From contig CAAGDE010000118.1 in NCBI GenBank assembly GCA_900768535.1, positions 1 to 12,238 of the forward strand: a stretch of DNA of 12,238 nucleotides. The letters are read 5' to 3'. A program made the position numbers and the translations under genes. Below the pieces are notes generated by a model that made no database searches, was not told the origin of the DNA, and worked only from the letters and a program-made list of their open reading frames with translations. Source of the stretch: Clostridia bacterium. GTDB taxonomy: Bacteria > Bacillota > Clostridia > Oscillospirales > CAG-272. This document shows positions 1-6,734 of the stretch, piece after piece. Within the stretch, counting starts at the first letter, position 1; each line of letters opens with the position of its first letter.

Positions 1-503
1 ATCTGGAGCGCTTCGCGGAAGTTGGTTGCGCCGTAGCGCGGGACGCGGGACAGCACCTCCACCACATCGCGGCGATCCTGTTCGACCGCCAAGCGCTTGT
101 AGCGGTCGCAGAGGTCGATAATCGCATCGATCACGCGCCTGCCGTATTCATCCGCGTTCTCCCGCACGGCGAGCAGACCCGAACCGATGACCCGACCGTA
201 ATCAAGCGAGAGGTTGGAAACAAAGCCCAACTCATGGATGTAGTGTTTTGCCTTGATGTCCGCCCACTCCGCCTCGGTAAAGATGTCGGGTTGCTTTTTG
301 ACCGTCCGCATCAGGACAATCTTTTCAAACGGCTGCATCTGCGGCTTCTCTGCTTGGCAAAGCAGTTCAAAGCGGCGGGTCATGCGCTCCAAGGGAGGCA
401 GTCCTTGGGCGGAGTACTCCCCCGCCAGATCAACATTCAAGTCCCGCCGCAGGGCACGGTGAGAGCGGGATTCAATAAAATAATGATATAATTTTTGATT
501 CAT
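1..503 (-). CDS. Pyruvate formate-lyase-like glycyl radical enzyme, N-terminal part (gene runs off the left edge)
   Basis: Reading the minus strand from the ATG at 503-501 gives 167 codons open to the window edge. The start is set by AAAAGGAA (518-511), 7 bases upstream. The peptide begins MNQKLYHYFIESRSHRAL. It has the features of the N-terminal PFL domain of PFL-like radical enzymes: ERMTRRFELL (about 39-48), an acidic-aromatic stretch FTEAEW (75-80), KHYIHELGFVSNLS (86-99), RRVIDAIIDLCDRYKRLA (122-139), and FREALQ (162-167), which in the family precedes the barrel core. The catalytic cysteine and glycyl radical loop lie outside the window, so the substrate (pyruvate, diol, or other) cannot be told. 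Family knowledge: these are oxygen-sensitive enzymes that need a radical-SAM activase, which is not seen here. The gene is divergent from the AraC-type regulator, 147 bases away. The family is fairly sure; the subfamily is unknown. Confidence 0.82.
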   Translation of the reverse strand, partial: MNQKLYHYFIESRSHRALRRDLNVDLAGEYSAQGLPPLERMTRRFELLCQAEKPQMQPFEKIVLMRTVKKQPDIFTEAEWADIKAKHYIHELGFVSNLSLDYGRVIGSGLLAVRENADEYGRRVIDAIIDLCDRYKRLAVEQDRRDVVEVLSRVPRYGATNFREALQ

Positions 504-650
504 AGTAATATTCCTTTTAAGATTGCAAATATTAGTATCGCCACAAGTCGGATGAAACAGAGAGCCGTTATGAAATCCGGCATTTGTCTTGACTTTTTTG
601 CCTTTTTGTGCTATAATAATAAATGGGAAACAGCGAAAAGGAGTGAGCGC
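504..650. other. Divergent intergenic region between the radical enzyme and the AraC-type regulator
   Basis: This 147-base, visibly AT-rich stretch holds the strong rightward promoter of the regulator (589-617) and the ribosome sites of both genes. On the minus strand I find only weak -10-like hexamers (for example GATACT, complement of 535-540) and no acceptable -35 at 16-18 bases. A leftward promoter lacking a -35 is what an activator-dependent promoter would look like, but I cannot place operator half-sites with confidence. Confidence 0.6.
589..617 (+). promoter_or_regulatory. Sigma-70/sigma-A-type promoter of the AraC-family regulator
   Basis: TTGACT (589-594) is followed by a 17-base spacer and a perfect TATAAT (612-617), with TG at 609-610 forming an extended -10. 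Five of six -35 bases and all -10 bases fit consensus. Transcription would start near 624, giving a leader of about 27 bases before the ATG at 651. The ribosome site AAAAGGAG (636-643) lies 7 bases from that ATG. This promoter sits inside the longer open frame that extends back to 495, which argues strongly that translation starts at 651. Confidence 0.88.
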
Positions 651-1481
651 ATGGATAAATTTGAATTCCACCGGGATAAAGAAAATCGAATTGTCTGCGA
701 ACCACGTGAAACGGTTGGAAATGATAAGCATTTTCACAATTGCATGGAGTTTATTTATGCAATTGACGGTGAAGCAGATGCTTATATAGACGGAATTGAA
801 TATCACTTCTCATCCGGACAAATTTGTGCAGTGTCCTGCTTTGCCACCCATTATTACAAAACCACTCGGAATGGAACGTATCTGGTTTGTCTGATTCCGC
901 GCAGGTATTTTCGCGAAAGCGACCATTTTTTCAATGGAAACAGTTTCAAGAATCCGATCGTGACCGACCCCGATCCCCACCCACTCCTTCATATCTTTCA
1001 GCAGATTCAGAGCATTGCTTATCACCGCGACATTTGGGGAAATCCAACCGGATCGATTTCAGTTGACAGCGTAGATTCGCAACTTTGCCACCTCAGCTCC
1101 TATCTTGTCAGAACATTCATCGATCAATGCGGCTTATATGAGCGCAAACGCATTTCGGCACTTGTAGCGGACGCAGTCGGTGTGATTGAAACACACTTCA
1201 AGGAATACATCAATGTATCCGTCATCTGTCAGATGCTGAATTGCAGTTCTCAAGACCTGTCGGCAAATTTCAAAAAGACATTGGATATGTCCATCCTCGA
1301 ATATATCGAACGAACCCGGTTGATAGAAGCAGTAAGATTACTACAGCAATATCCAAATCTGACAAATGAGCAGATCATGCAGGAGTCAGGGTATCGGAGT
1401 CCCCGAACCTTTCTCAGACACTTCAGAGACACCTACCACTGTACCCCGGCAGAATATAAAGCCAAATATGCACAGAATTGA
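651..1481 (+). CDS. AraC-family transcriptional regulator with N-terminal cupin-like sensor domain
   Basis: The product has 276 residues, a usual length for the family, and is a cytoplasmic DNA-binding regulator. Residues about 24-62 (KHFHNCMEFIYAIDGE, then YIDGIEYHFSSGQICAVS) fit the AraC-type cupin ligand-binding domain. The C-terminal 100 residues form the double helix-turn-helix: first about 188-211 (NVSVICQMLNCSSQDLSANF), second about 238-262, with the typical SGYRSPRTFLRHFRDTYHCTPAEY signature near 246-269, split here as SGYRSPRTFLRHF and CTPAEYK. The start was chosen from AAAAGGAG at 7 bases and the promoter just upstream. It is divergent from the radical enzyme and convergent with the alpha-mannosidase. 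The likely target is the divergent gene (inference from layout); the effector is unknown. Base composition is lower in GC than its neighbours: 26 of 60 bases are G or C in 661-720. Confidence 0.93.
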   Translation: MDKFEFHRDKENRIVCEPRETVGNDKHFHNCMEFIYAIDGEADAYIDGIEYHFSSGQICAVSCFATHYYKTTRNGTYLVCLIPRRYFRESDHFFNGNSFKNPIVTDPDPHPLLHIFQQIQSIAYHRDIWGNPTGSISVDSVDSQLCHLSSYLVRTFIDQCGLYERKRISALVADAVGVIETHFKEYINVSVICQMLNCSSQDLSANFKKTLDMSILEYIERTRLIEAVRLLQQYPNLTNEQIMQESGYRSPRTFLRHFRDTYHCTPAEYKAKYAQN

Positions 1482-1489
1482 CAGGCACG

Positions 1490-1535
1490 CACCGTGCAAT
1501 TCCGATGGGTCAACTTCCACCGGAATTGCGCGGTG
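1490..1535. terminator. Stem-loop between convergent genes, probable bidirectional terminator
   Basis: The arms 1490-1504 (CACCGTGCAATTCCG) and 1521-1535 (CGGAATTGCGCGGTG) pair over 15 positions, with one G-U wobble on the plus strand and a 16-base loop. It lies between the stop of the regulator (1481) and the stop of the alpha-mannosidase (1551), where a shared terminator is expected. The T-tract is poor on both sides (TATTTCATTGT on the plus strand), so termination may be modest. Confidence 0.65.
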
Positions 1536-1550
1536 TATTTCATTGTAAAC

Positions 1551-4550
1551 TCACCCCTCCACCCGGATCGTCAAAATTTCAAAATTAGCGAATGTATGGC
1601 GGAACAAGCCGTTCGACACGGGGATTTCCTCCAGCACATTCTCCATCAGATCGCAAAGAAAGACTTTTTTCGCCGGCAGACCGATCGTCACTCTTGCAGG
1701 AGTCCGTTTGTTGGCGCATTCATAGAAGCGCATGACCACGCCGTTCCCGTCCTCTGCGGGCTTCACCGTTTCGCAGATGATATTTGCGCAGTCGCATTCC
1801 ACGGCAGCGTATTCAGGCGGAATCAGAGTTTCGGTACCCGTGGCAGGAACTGCCGTCATCGGCTGATTGAGATAGTATGCCATTTTCACCGTGTCACTCT
1901 CCCGCAGAGTCCCCGCGTGCGGACACAGAGAGTAGGTAAACATATGGATTCCGTGATCTGCCTCCGGATCGGGATAGGTCGGAGCACGTAACAAGGAAAG
2001 TTGAATCACGCCATCGTGAATATCATGTCCGTATTTGCAGTCGTTCAGAATGCTCACGCCGTAGCCGCCATCGGACAGATCGGCATATTTCTGCGCACAG
2101 GTTTCAAATTTTGCCTGCTCCCACGTTGTGTTAAAATGCGTGGGACGCTCGATATTGCCGAACTGAATTTCAAAGGTTGCCTTATCGGTCTGCACGTCCA
2201 CAGGGAATGCCGCTTTGAGCATTTCGTGACGCTCCTGCCAATCCACCGTCGTTTCAAAATCAATTTTTCCAAGGCTGTCATAGAACCACACCGTCTGCGC
2301 AATCGTAGATTTCCCGAAGGTACGAACAATCTGAATCCCCTTCCGTGCGCCATCCTCCAAAACCGCTGCGGAGGTCACAGCCGTCACGGTCCGATAGGAA
2401 TCGCGAGAGTACACCTGCCATTCCCATGCGTCATAACAATCGGGATAGTCTGCGTAAATCCGCAGTTCGTTGCCAACGCATCCCGGTTTCAGCACTTCCC
2501 GCTCATTCGCTTTGTCATAGAGGGAAACAATTTGCCAGCAGTCGTCAAAGGTAACCTTGTAGCGGTCGGTCTCCACGATATGCCCATCCACACGAATGTG
2601 ATTATCGGTTTGAAAGTGATTGACAACGGAATACCCTTTCGGGGCAATCGGGGGCGTGATGGCCGTTTTACCGTCTACCGCGACAATTCCCTCGGTGCGG
2701 AAGCTGTGTGGGTTGAATACGACATAACCGTCCGTTGCACACACCGCCGCAGCAATTTCCTCCCTTGCATCGGCAACAACCTTTTTGGCAATGGAAAATA
2801 CTTTGGCATAGTCTTTGTCGCACTGCTCATAAACTTCCCGAATGGATGACCCCGGAATGATGTCATGGAACTGATTGGTCAGAATCATTTCCCATCCCTG
2901 ATGCAGTTCGGTCTGTGGAAATGGCGTTCCGAACAAGGCATGGCAGATCGACGACAACCATTCCGCCTTCTGATACAGCAATTCCGCCCGCCGGTTGTTT
3001 TTCTTATTGTTTGCCTGCGTGGTATAGGTCCCGCGGTGGTATTCCAGATAAAGTTCTCCCTGCCACACCGGCAGTGCGGGATTTCCGTTGATCCGCTCTC
3101 CCAGACGCTTGAGAAATTCGCCTGCAAATTCAATCTTTGTATTCGGAGAACCTGGGATTCCGTGTGCGCCCCGACGGATCAGCTCCAGATGCCCCGCAGT
3201 CGGTCCCCCGCCGCCGTCTCCGTATCCGAATGTCAGCAAAGCCTCCCGACTCAGATTCTTCTGGTGGAACCGCTTATAGGTTCCGGATACCATTTGCGCA
3301 TTCGTGTGTCCGACATAGGTCGTGAAATTGGTTGACGGTCTGCCGTTGTCGTCCTGCGCCGTCAGGAAATAGGTGTTGACTCCCGTGCCGTCAATCCCCT
3401 CCCAGCGGAAGGTGTCATACGGCATCGCATTGGTATCATTCCAACTGATCTTGGAGGTCACAAACCAATCCACACCGGATTTTTTGAGAATTTGCGGCAG
3501 TGCGGCGGAATAGCCGAACACATCCGGCAGCCACAGGACTTTGCTTTCTACTCCAAACTCCTTTTGGAAAAACCGCTTTCCGTACAGAATCTGACGGACA
3601 AGGCTTTCTCCCGAGGACAGGTTGCAGTCCGCCTCCACCCACATGGCGCCCTCCGGTTCCCATCTGCCCTCTTTGACCCGTTGCTTCACCTCCTCAAAAA
3701 GCTCGGGCGCTTCCTCCTTGAGATCCTGATACAGCAGCGCCTGCGAGGACATAAACCGGTATTCGGGATACCGCTTCATCAGCTCCAGCACCGTAGCAAA
3801 GGAGCGCTGTACCTTTTCGCGCGTCTGGCGGAGCGTCCAAAGCCATGCGCAGTCAATATGCGTGTGCCCGATACAAACAACAGTCGCATTCTGCCGATGG
3901 CAATACTCCCCGTAAAAGGACTTTGCAAGATCATCCCTTGCCCTCTGTGCAGAGGCCGTCAGGGTATCCACATCATAGAAATCCAGTTTCGAGACGGCGG
4001 TGTAAAGAAACTGCAGAATCTCCGCATACTCGCCGGATTCCGCATCCAGATAATCCAGCATCTGCATCGGATACAGGATGTCGTAATACAGCGCATCGAC
4101 CACCGGATCGATGACCACCGTGGAAACATAAAGCTTCGCCGACGGAATGGCGGGGCCGGTGTATCCGTACAGCCAGATGTCCGAGGAAAGCCCCTCCTCC
4201 AGCCGGATTTCGGTGTGGTTGGTGTCTGCTCCCTGCCGGATTTTTCCGTTGCAGTACACCAAAAACTGCGGGTTGGAAGCGTCCCATCCCTCCTTGTCGG
4301 TCTTGATCTTCAGATAGGTATTCTGACCCACATCCGAAACCGAAAACCTGAACCACGCATGGGAATCGTTCCCACTCCCCCAGGATTCCCCGGGAGCCAT
4401 GTCACGGAAAGCGCTCTCGGGCGGCGGGCAGTTGGTGGTCTTATAGTCTGCATCGGCAACCCGAATCCCCTCGATCGGCGTTTCCTTCAAACACCGTTTT
4501 TCTTCCAACAGTTGTTCGTATCGTTTGATCTTTCGCAATGCATCCGTCAC
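1551..4550 (-). CDS. Alpha-mannosidase, glycoside hydrolase family 38
   Basis: The product has 999 residues, normal for bacterial GH38, and has no signal peptide, so it should act in the cytoplasm on imported alpha-mannosides, releasing mannose with retention of configuration. An N-terminal beta-rich domain (about 50-150) precedes the catalytic domain, which opens with VVCIGHTHIDCAWLW (224-238). The zinc ligands predicted from the family are H231 and D233, the nucleophile aspartate D308 in WVEADCNLSSGESLVRQ, and H562 in NQFHDIIPGSS. LWLPDVFGYSAALPQILKK (339-357) and FGYGDGGGGP (441-450) are further family signatures. The C-terminal third (about 620-999) is the beta-sandwich region. All key residues are present. 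Translation starts at GTG (4550-4548), supported by AAGGAGGAG at 4566-4558; no ATG fits as well. It follows the GH36 gene by 30 bases and would be its operon partner. The exact linkage preference (alpha-1,2, 1,3 or 1,6) cannot be read from the sequence. Confidence 0.95.
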   Translation of the reverse strand: MTDALRKIKRYEQLLEEKRCLKETPIEGIRVADADYKTTNCPPPESAFRDMAPGESWGSGNDSHAWFRFSVSDVGQNTYLKIKTDKEGWDASNPQFLVYCNGKIRQGADTNHTEIRLEEGLSSDIWLYGYTGPAIPSAKLYVSTVVIDPVVDALYYDILYPMQMLDYLDAESGEYAEILQFLYTAVSKLDFYDVDTLTASAQRARDDLAKSFYGEYCHRQNATVVCIGHTHIDCAWLWTLRQTREKVQRSFATVLELMKRYPEYRFMSSQALLYQDLKEEAPELFEEVKQRVKEGRWEPEGAMWVEADCNLSSGESLVRQILYGKRFFQKEFGVESKVLWLPDVFGYSAALPQILKKSGVDWFVTSKISWNDTNAMPYDTFRWEGIDGTGVNTYFLTAQDDNGRPSTNFTTYVGHTNAQMVSGTYKRFHQKNLSREALLTFGYGDGGGGPTAGHLELIRRGAHGIPGSPNTKIEFAGEFLKRLGERINGNPALPVWQGELYLEYHRGTYTTQANNKKNNRRAELLYQKAEWLSSICHALFGTPFPQTELHQGWEMILTNQFHDIIPGSSIREVYEQCDKDYAKVFSIAKKVVADAREEIAAAVCATDGYVVFNPHSFRTEGIVAVDGKTAITPPIAPKGYSVVNHFQTDNHIRVDGHIVETDRYKVTFDDCWQIVSLYDKANEREVLKPGCVGNELRIYADYPDCYDAWEWQVYSRDSYRTVTAVTSAAVLEDGARKGIQIVRTFGKSTIAQTVWFYDSLGKIDFETTVDWQERHEMLKAAFPVDVQTDKATFEIQFGNIERPTHFNTTWEQAKFETCAQKYADLSDGGYGVSILNDCKYGHDIHDGVIQLSLLRAPTYPDPEADHGIHMFTYSLCPHAGTLRESDTVKMAYYLNQPMTAVPATGTETLIPPEYAAVECDCANIICETVKPAEDGNGVVMRFYECANKRTPARVTIGLPAKKVFLCDLMENVLEEIPVSNGLFRHTFANFEILTIRVEG

Positions 4551-4557
4551 GGCAATG

Positions 4558-4566
4558 CTCCTCCTT
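4558..4566 (-). promoter_or_regulatory. Ribosome binding site that supports the GTG start of the alpha-mannosidase
   Basis: Read on the minus strand, AAGGAGGAG lies in the 30-base gap after the GH36 stop. The core AGGAGG (4565-4560) is 9 bases from the GTG at 4550. The strength of this site makes the non-ATG start convincing and indicates translation from a shared message. Confidence 0.8.
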
Positions 4567-4580
4567 GTGTAATTGGATCC

Positions 4581-6554
4581 TTACTTTTCAACTACAATCC
4601 TTACTCCTCCGGTCTTCTCCGGTAAAGTGAAGCGCCACAGGATCCCGTCCTGCCTGCCGGTGAGCGGCTGCCCGTCAACTTCCAAGCGCACAGGGCTGTC
4701 CGACAGGAGCGCCAGTTCTCCGCCGCACGGGATGTTCCATGCGCCGTCTCCGTTCGCTTCCGGTGCCAGGCAGCCGACATAAAGGTCGGTCAAGCCCAGC
4801 ATCTTCACGCCGCCGGTGTAGGGGATGATCCACCACAGCCGGCAGTCCTCCGCATCCGCCAGTGCGACCTTCATCCGCTTGCAGGAAGCCAGCGTGCGGC
4901 AGGTCTTTCCGAACCAATCATAGACGGCAACCGGCGTTTCGGGGGAGAACCCGACATCCGCCGCGCCGATGCTCCCGCTGACCGGCTGTTCCTGTTCATC
5001 CAGGTCAAACGCCGCCAGAATGCCGAACTCCCACGCCTTGTTCCGCAACTTGAAGAGCTTTTTACTCGTGCGCGGGTCACTTGTCAGACAATCGGCAGTT
5101 GGCGTGGCGCTTTCGTCCGGGCGCAGAAGCCTTCCGTCCGGCAGGCAGACCGGGCGCAGGATCTCCGGGTTTGTCCGTCCCAGCTTATCGCTGACATAAA
5201 TCGGTCCCCCGCTGATGGCGCGGCAAAGGCTGTTTTTCTCCGCCTGTCCGTCATCCGTCCACCACATATCCCAGTCGTTGACGTAGAATTGTCCTTGCAG
5301 GATGCCGTTGTAGGCGCATTGCAGGATGTTCTTGGCGAACCACTCGCGGTTCTCCGGCATGAAATCGTCCGAGCAGCGGCTCACCGCACTGTCCGGGCGG
5401 TTGAACATACATTCCGATGGCATCCCCATGCAATTGATGACTGCGCCGCCGAAATGCTCTGCCACGGCCGTCTCGATTCCCGTCTGCACCGCCCTTGCAG
5501 TCTTCCCGATGGCGCCAGCCTCGCGGTAGAACTGCTGGCAGCCCTGGTTGTCGATTTTGACAAAGTCCGCGCCCCAGGATTTCGCCTTGCCGCAGAGTGC
5601 GCCAAACCAGCGCGCCGTGTGCGGAAGTTCGGGCTTGACGATGCGCCTGCCGTCCGGAGCGATGCAGAGATCGTCCGCAAATTCGCGCTCCATCCCGCTC
5701 CCCGGCTCCACGCCGAACCAGTATCCAGTGGTCGGAAACCAGATGCCGACATTGCGGATGCCCGCTTCCTTCAGTGCTTCCACGGTATGCTTCATGCCAT
5801 GCGGGAAGCGCACCGGATCGCCCTCAAACGAGCGGATCGGGCTTTTGTGCATCTCACGAACCATATCCGAAAAGCCGATTTCCGGCGGGATTTTCTTCAG
5901 GTGCGGGACATCCGCCCACATATCGTCGATGATGGCGAAGCGCACCGGAACCTGCTTGTCACGGAATTCCGCCGCCTTTTCCAACAGTCCCGCTTCGGAA
6001 ACGCGGATTTGAAACGCGTCCCACGAGCACCAGCCGAGGTACTCCAGCACCTCCGGATACTTCCGCTCCCCCCGCAACTTCAGCCCGTTTCCGAGCAGTG
6101 CCGCGGCGGCTTCGGCACAGTCATGCGCCAATTTCAGCGGGTCTGTGCCCTCCGCTTCCACCCATGCAAGCTGACGCACGCAGTCGGTAACCCCGGCGCA
6201 GTCGGCGGAAATGCGGAACTCCATCCCATCCTGCCCGCCGCGAATGACCGTTTTCCAAGAGTCGGCGCAAACCGGCAGGATGTAGCGGTACCGCTCCCCT
6301 TTGCGCAGGAGCAATGCCTGTACTTTTGCGGGTAAGTCGCGCAGGTCGCGCCCGAAAAACGGGCGGCACCAGTAGGGAGAGTGGTTTTCGATTGCCATGA
6401 ATTCGTCAGATTCCGGTTGTCGAGGCGTGTAAAGGATCTCCCCGCCCGAAATGCCGCGCGCATCAACGTACACAGCGCAAGCCTTTTCCGTTTCTGCACG
6501 GTTCAGAGTAACCTCTGCTCCGTTTCCTGTCGCAATTCGGATCGTTTCTGTCAT
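4581..6554 (-). CDS. GH36 glycosidase of the raffinose synthase/alpha-galactosidase type
   Basis: The product has 657 residues, shorter than plant raffinose synthases and close to the microbial GalS-like alpha-galactosidases (from memory of the family). No signal peptide is seen, so it is cytoplasmic. An N-terminal beta domain (about 1-160) is followed by the barrel: EYLGWCSWDAFQ (171-182), FAIIDDMWAD (206-215), the nucleophile region FVKIDNQG (331-338, D335), and the acid/base region SRCSDDFMP (392-400, D396/D397). NDWDMWWT (426-433) and RAISGGPIYVSDKLGR (445-460) fit the family. The predicted reaction is hydrolysis or transfer of terminal alpha-galactosyl residues; alpha-GalNAc or another alpha-linked sugar is possible. 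The frame extends upstream to 6674, but that part covers the promoter. The ATG at 6554 has AAGGAG (6566-6561) at 6 bases and is chosen. It is the first gene of a two-gene operon with the alpha-mannosidase. Confidence 0.9.
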   Translation of the reverse strand: MTETIRIATGNGAEVTLNRAETEKACAVYVDARGISGGEILYTPRQPESDEFMAIENHSPYWCRPFFGRDLRDLPAKVQALLLRKGERYRYILPVCADSWKTVIRGGQDGMEFRISADCAGVTDCVRQLAWVEAEGTDPLKLAHDCAEAAAALLGNGLKLRGERKYPEVLEYLGWCSWDAFQIRVSEAGLLEKAAEFRDKQVPVRFAIIDDMWADVPHLKKIPPEIGFSDMVREMHKSPIRSFEGDPVRFPHGMKHTVEALKEAGIRNVGIWFPTTGYWFGVEPGSGMEREFADDLCIAPDGRRIVKPELPHTARWFGALCGKAKSWGADFVKIDNQGCQQFYREAGAIGKTARAVQTGIETAVAEHFGGAVINCMGMPSECMFNRPDSAVSRCSDDFMPENREWFAKNILQCAYNGILQGQFYVNDWDMWWTDDGQAEKNSLCRAISGGPIYVSDKLGRTNPEILRPVCLPDGRLLRPDESATPTADCLTSDPRTSKKLFKLRNKAWEFGILAAFDLDEQEQPVSGSIGAADVGFSPETPVAVYDWFGKTCRTLASCKRMKVALADAEDCRLWWIIPYTGGVKMLGLTDLYVGCLAPEANGDGAWNIPCGGELALLSDSPVRLEVDGQPLTGRQDGILWRFTLPEKTGGVRIVVEK

Positions 6555-6569
6555 GGTATTCTCCTTATT

Positions 6570-6635
6570 TTTCCGGACATTTGCCGGAAATTGTTGCCGG
6601 GAGAGAACCCGACAACCCAAATCCGGTTCTCCCCC
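6570..6635 (-). promoter_or_regulatory. Two stem-loops in the 5' leader of the GH36-GH38 message
   Basis: The leader of about 85 bases folds, by eye, into two hairpins. The first has arms 6635-6625 (GGGGGAGAACC) and 6609-6599 (GGTTCTCTCCC), 11 pairs with one G-U and a 15-base loop. The second has arms 6590-6584 (TTTCCGG) and 6576-6570 (CCGGAAA), 7 perfect pairs with a 7-base loop, and it ends 3 bases before the ribosome site at 6566-6561. Neither is followed by a U-tract, so they are not intrinsic terminators. They may affect mRNA stability or ribosome access. I do not recognise a known riboswitch class. Confidence 0.5.
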
Positions 6636-6645
6636 TGGCTTCTTT

Positions 6646-6674
6646 ATGATAACATAAGCTGAAGATTTTGTCAA
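6646..6674 (-). promoter_or_regulatory. Near-consensus sigma-A promoter of the GH36-GH38 operon
   Basis: On the minus strand, perfect TTGACA (6674-6669), a 17-base spacer and TATCAT (6651-6646, five of six) are preceded by TG one base before the -10, making an extended -10. Transcription should begin near 6639. A promoter this strong in front of catabolic genes normally needs a repressor; see the palindrome overlapping the -35. Confidence 0.9.
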
Positions 6675-6680
6675 GCGCTT
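6673..6680. promoter_or_regulatory. Palindrome AAGCGCTT overlapping the -35 box, possible LacI-family or CcpA-type operator
   Basis: The perfect 8-base palindrome AAGCGCTT has the central CG step and flanks common in operators of LacI/GalR-family repressors and in catabolite (cre) sites. Its first two bases overlap the -35 hexamer. The outer bases match the cre consensus only partly (TAAAAGCGCTTGAC on the minus strand), so a pathway-specific LacI-family site is as likely as CcpA. No LacI-family gene is in the window. Confidence 0.4.
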
Positions 6681-6734
6681 TTACGCTCCTCGGAGCAGCC
6701 AACCGTCATGGGGCGGCAGGCATCTCACCATATG

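Noticed and set aside
495..650. N-terminal extension of the AraC-type regulator to an ATG at 495
   Set aside because: The extension would cover the regulator's own promoter and has no ribosome site, while the ATG at 651 has AAAAGGAG at 7 bases and starts at the normal family boundary.
3492..4625. Plus-strand open frame of 377 codons opposite the alpha-mannosidase
   Set aside because: Antisense shadow of a clear GH38 gene, with no credible start or motif. The same reasoning removes 5289-6335, opposite the GH36 gene, and 2001-2849.
6555..6674. N-terminal extension of the GH36 enzyme by 40 residues
   Set aside because: The -35 box, -10 box and leader lie inside it. The ATG at 6554 has a proper ribosome site.
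6685..6696. Short hairpin GCTCC/GGAGC after the EEP gene as a terminator
   Set aside because: Only five pairs with a two-base loop and no U-tract. It lies just upstream of the -35 of the next operon, and read-through from the EEP gene cannot be excluded.
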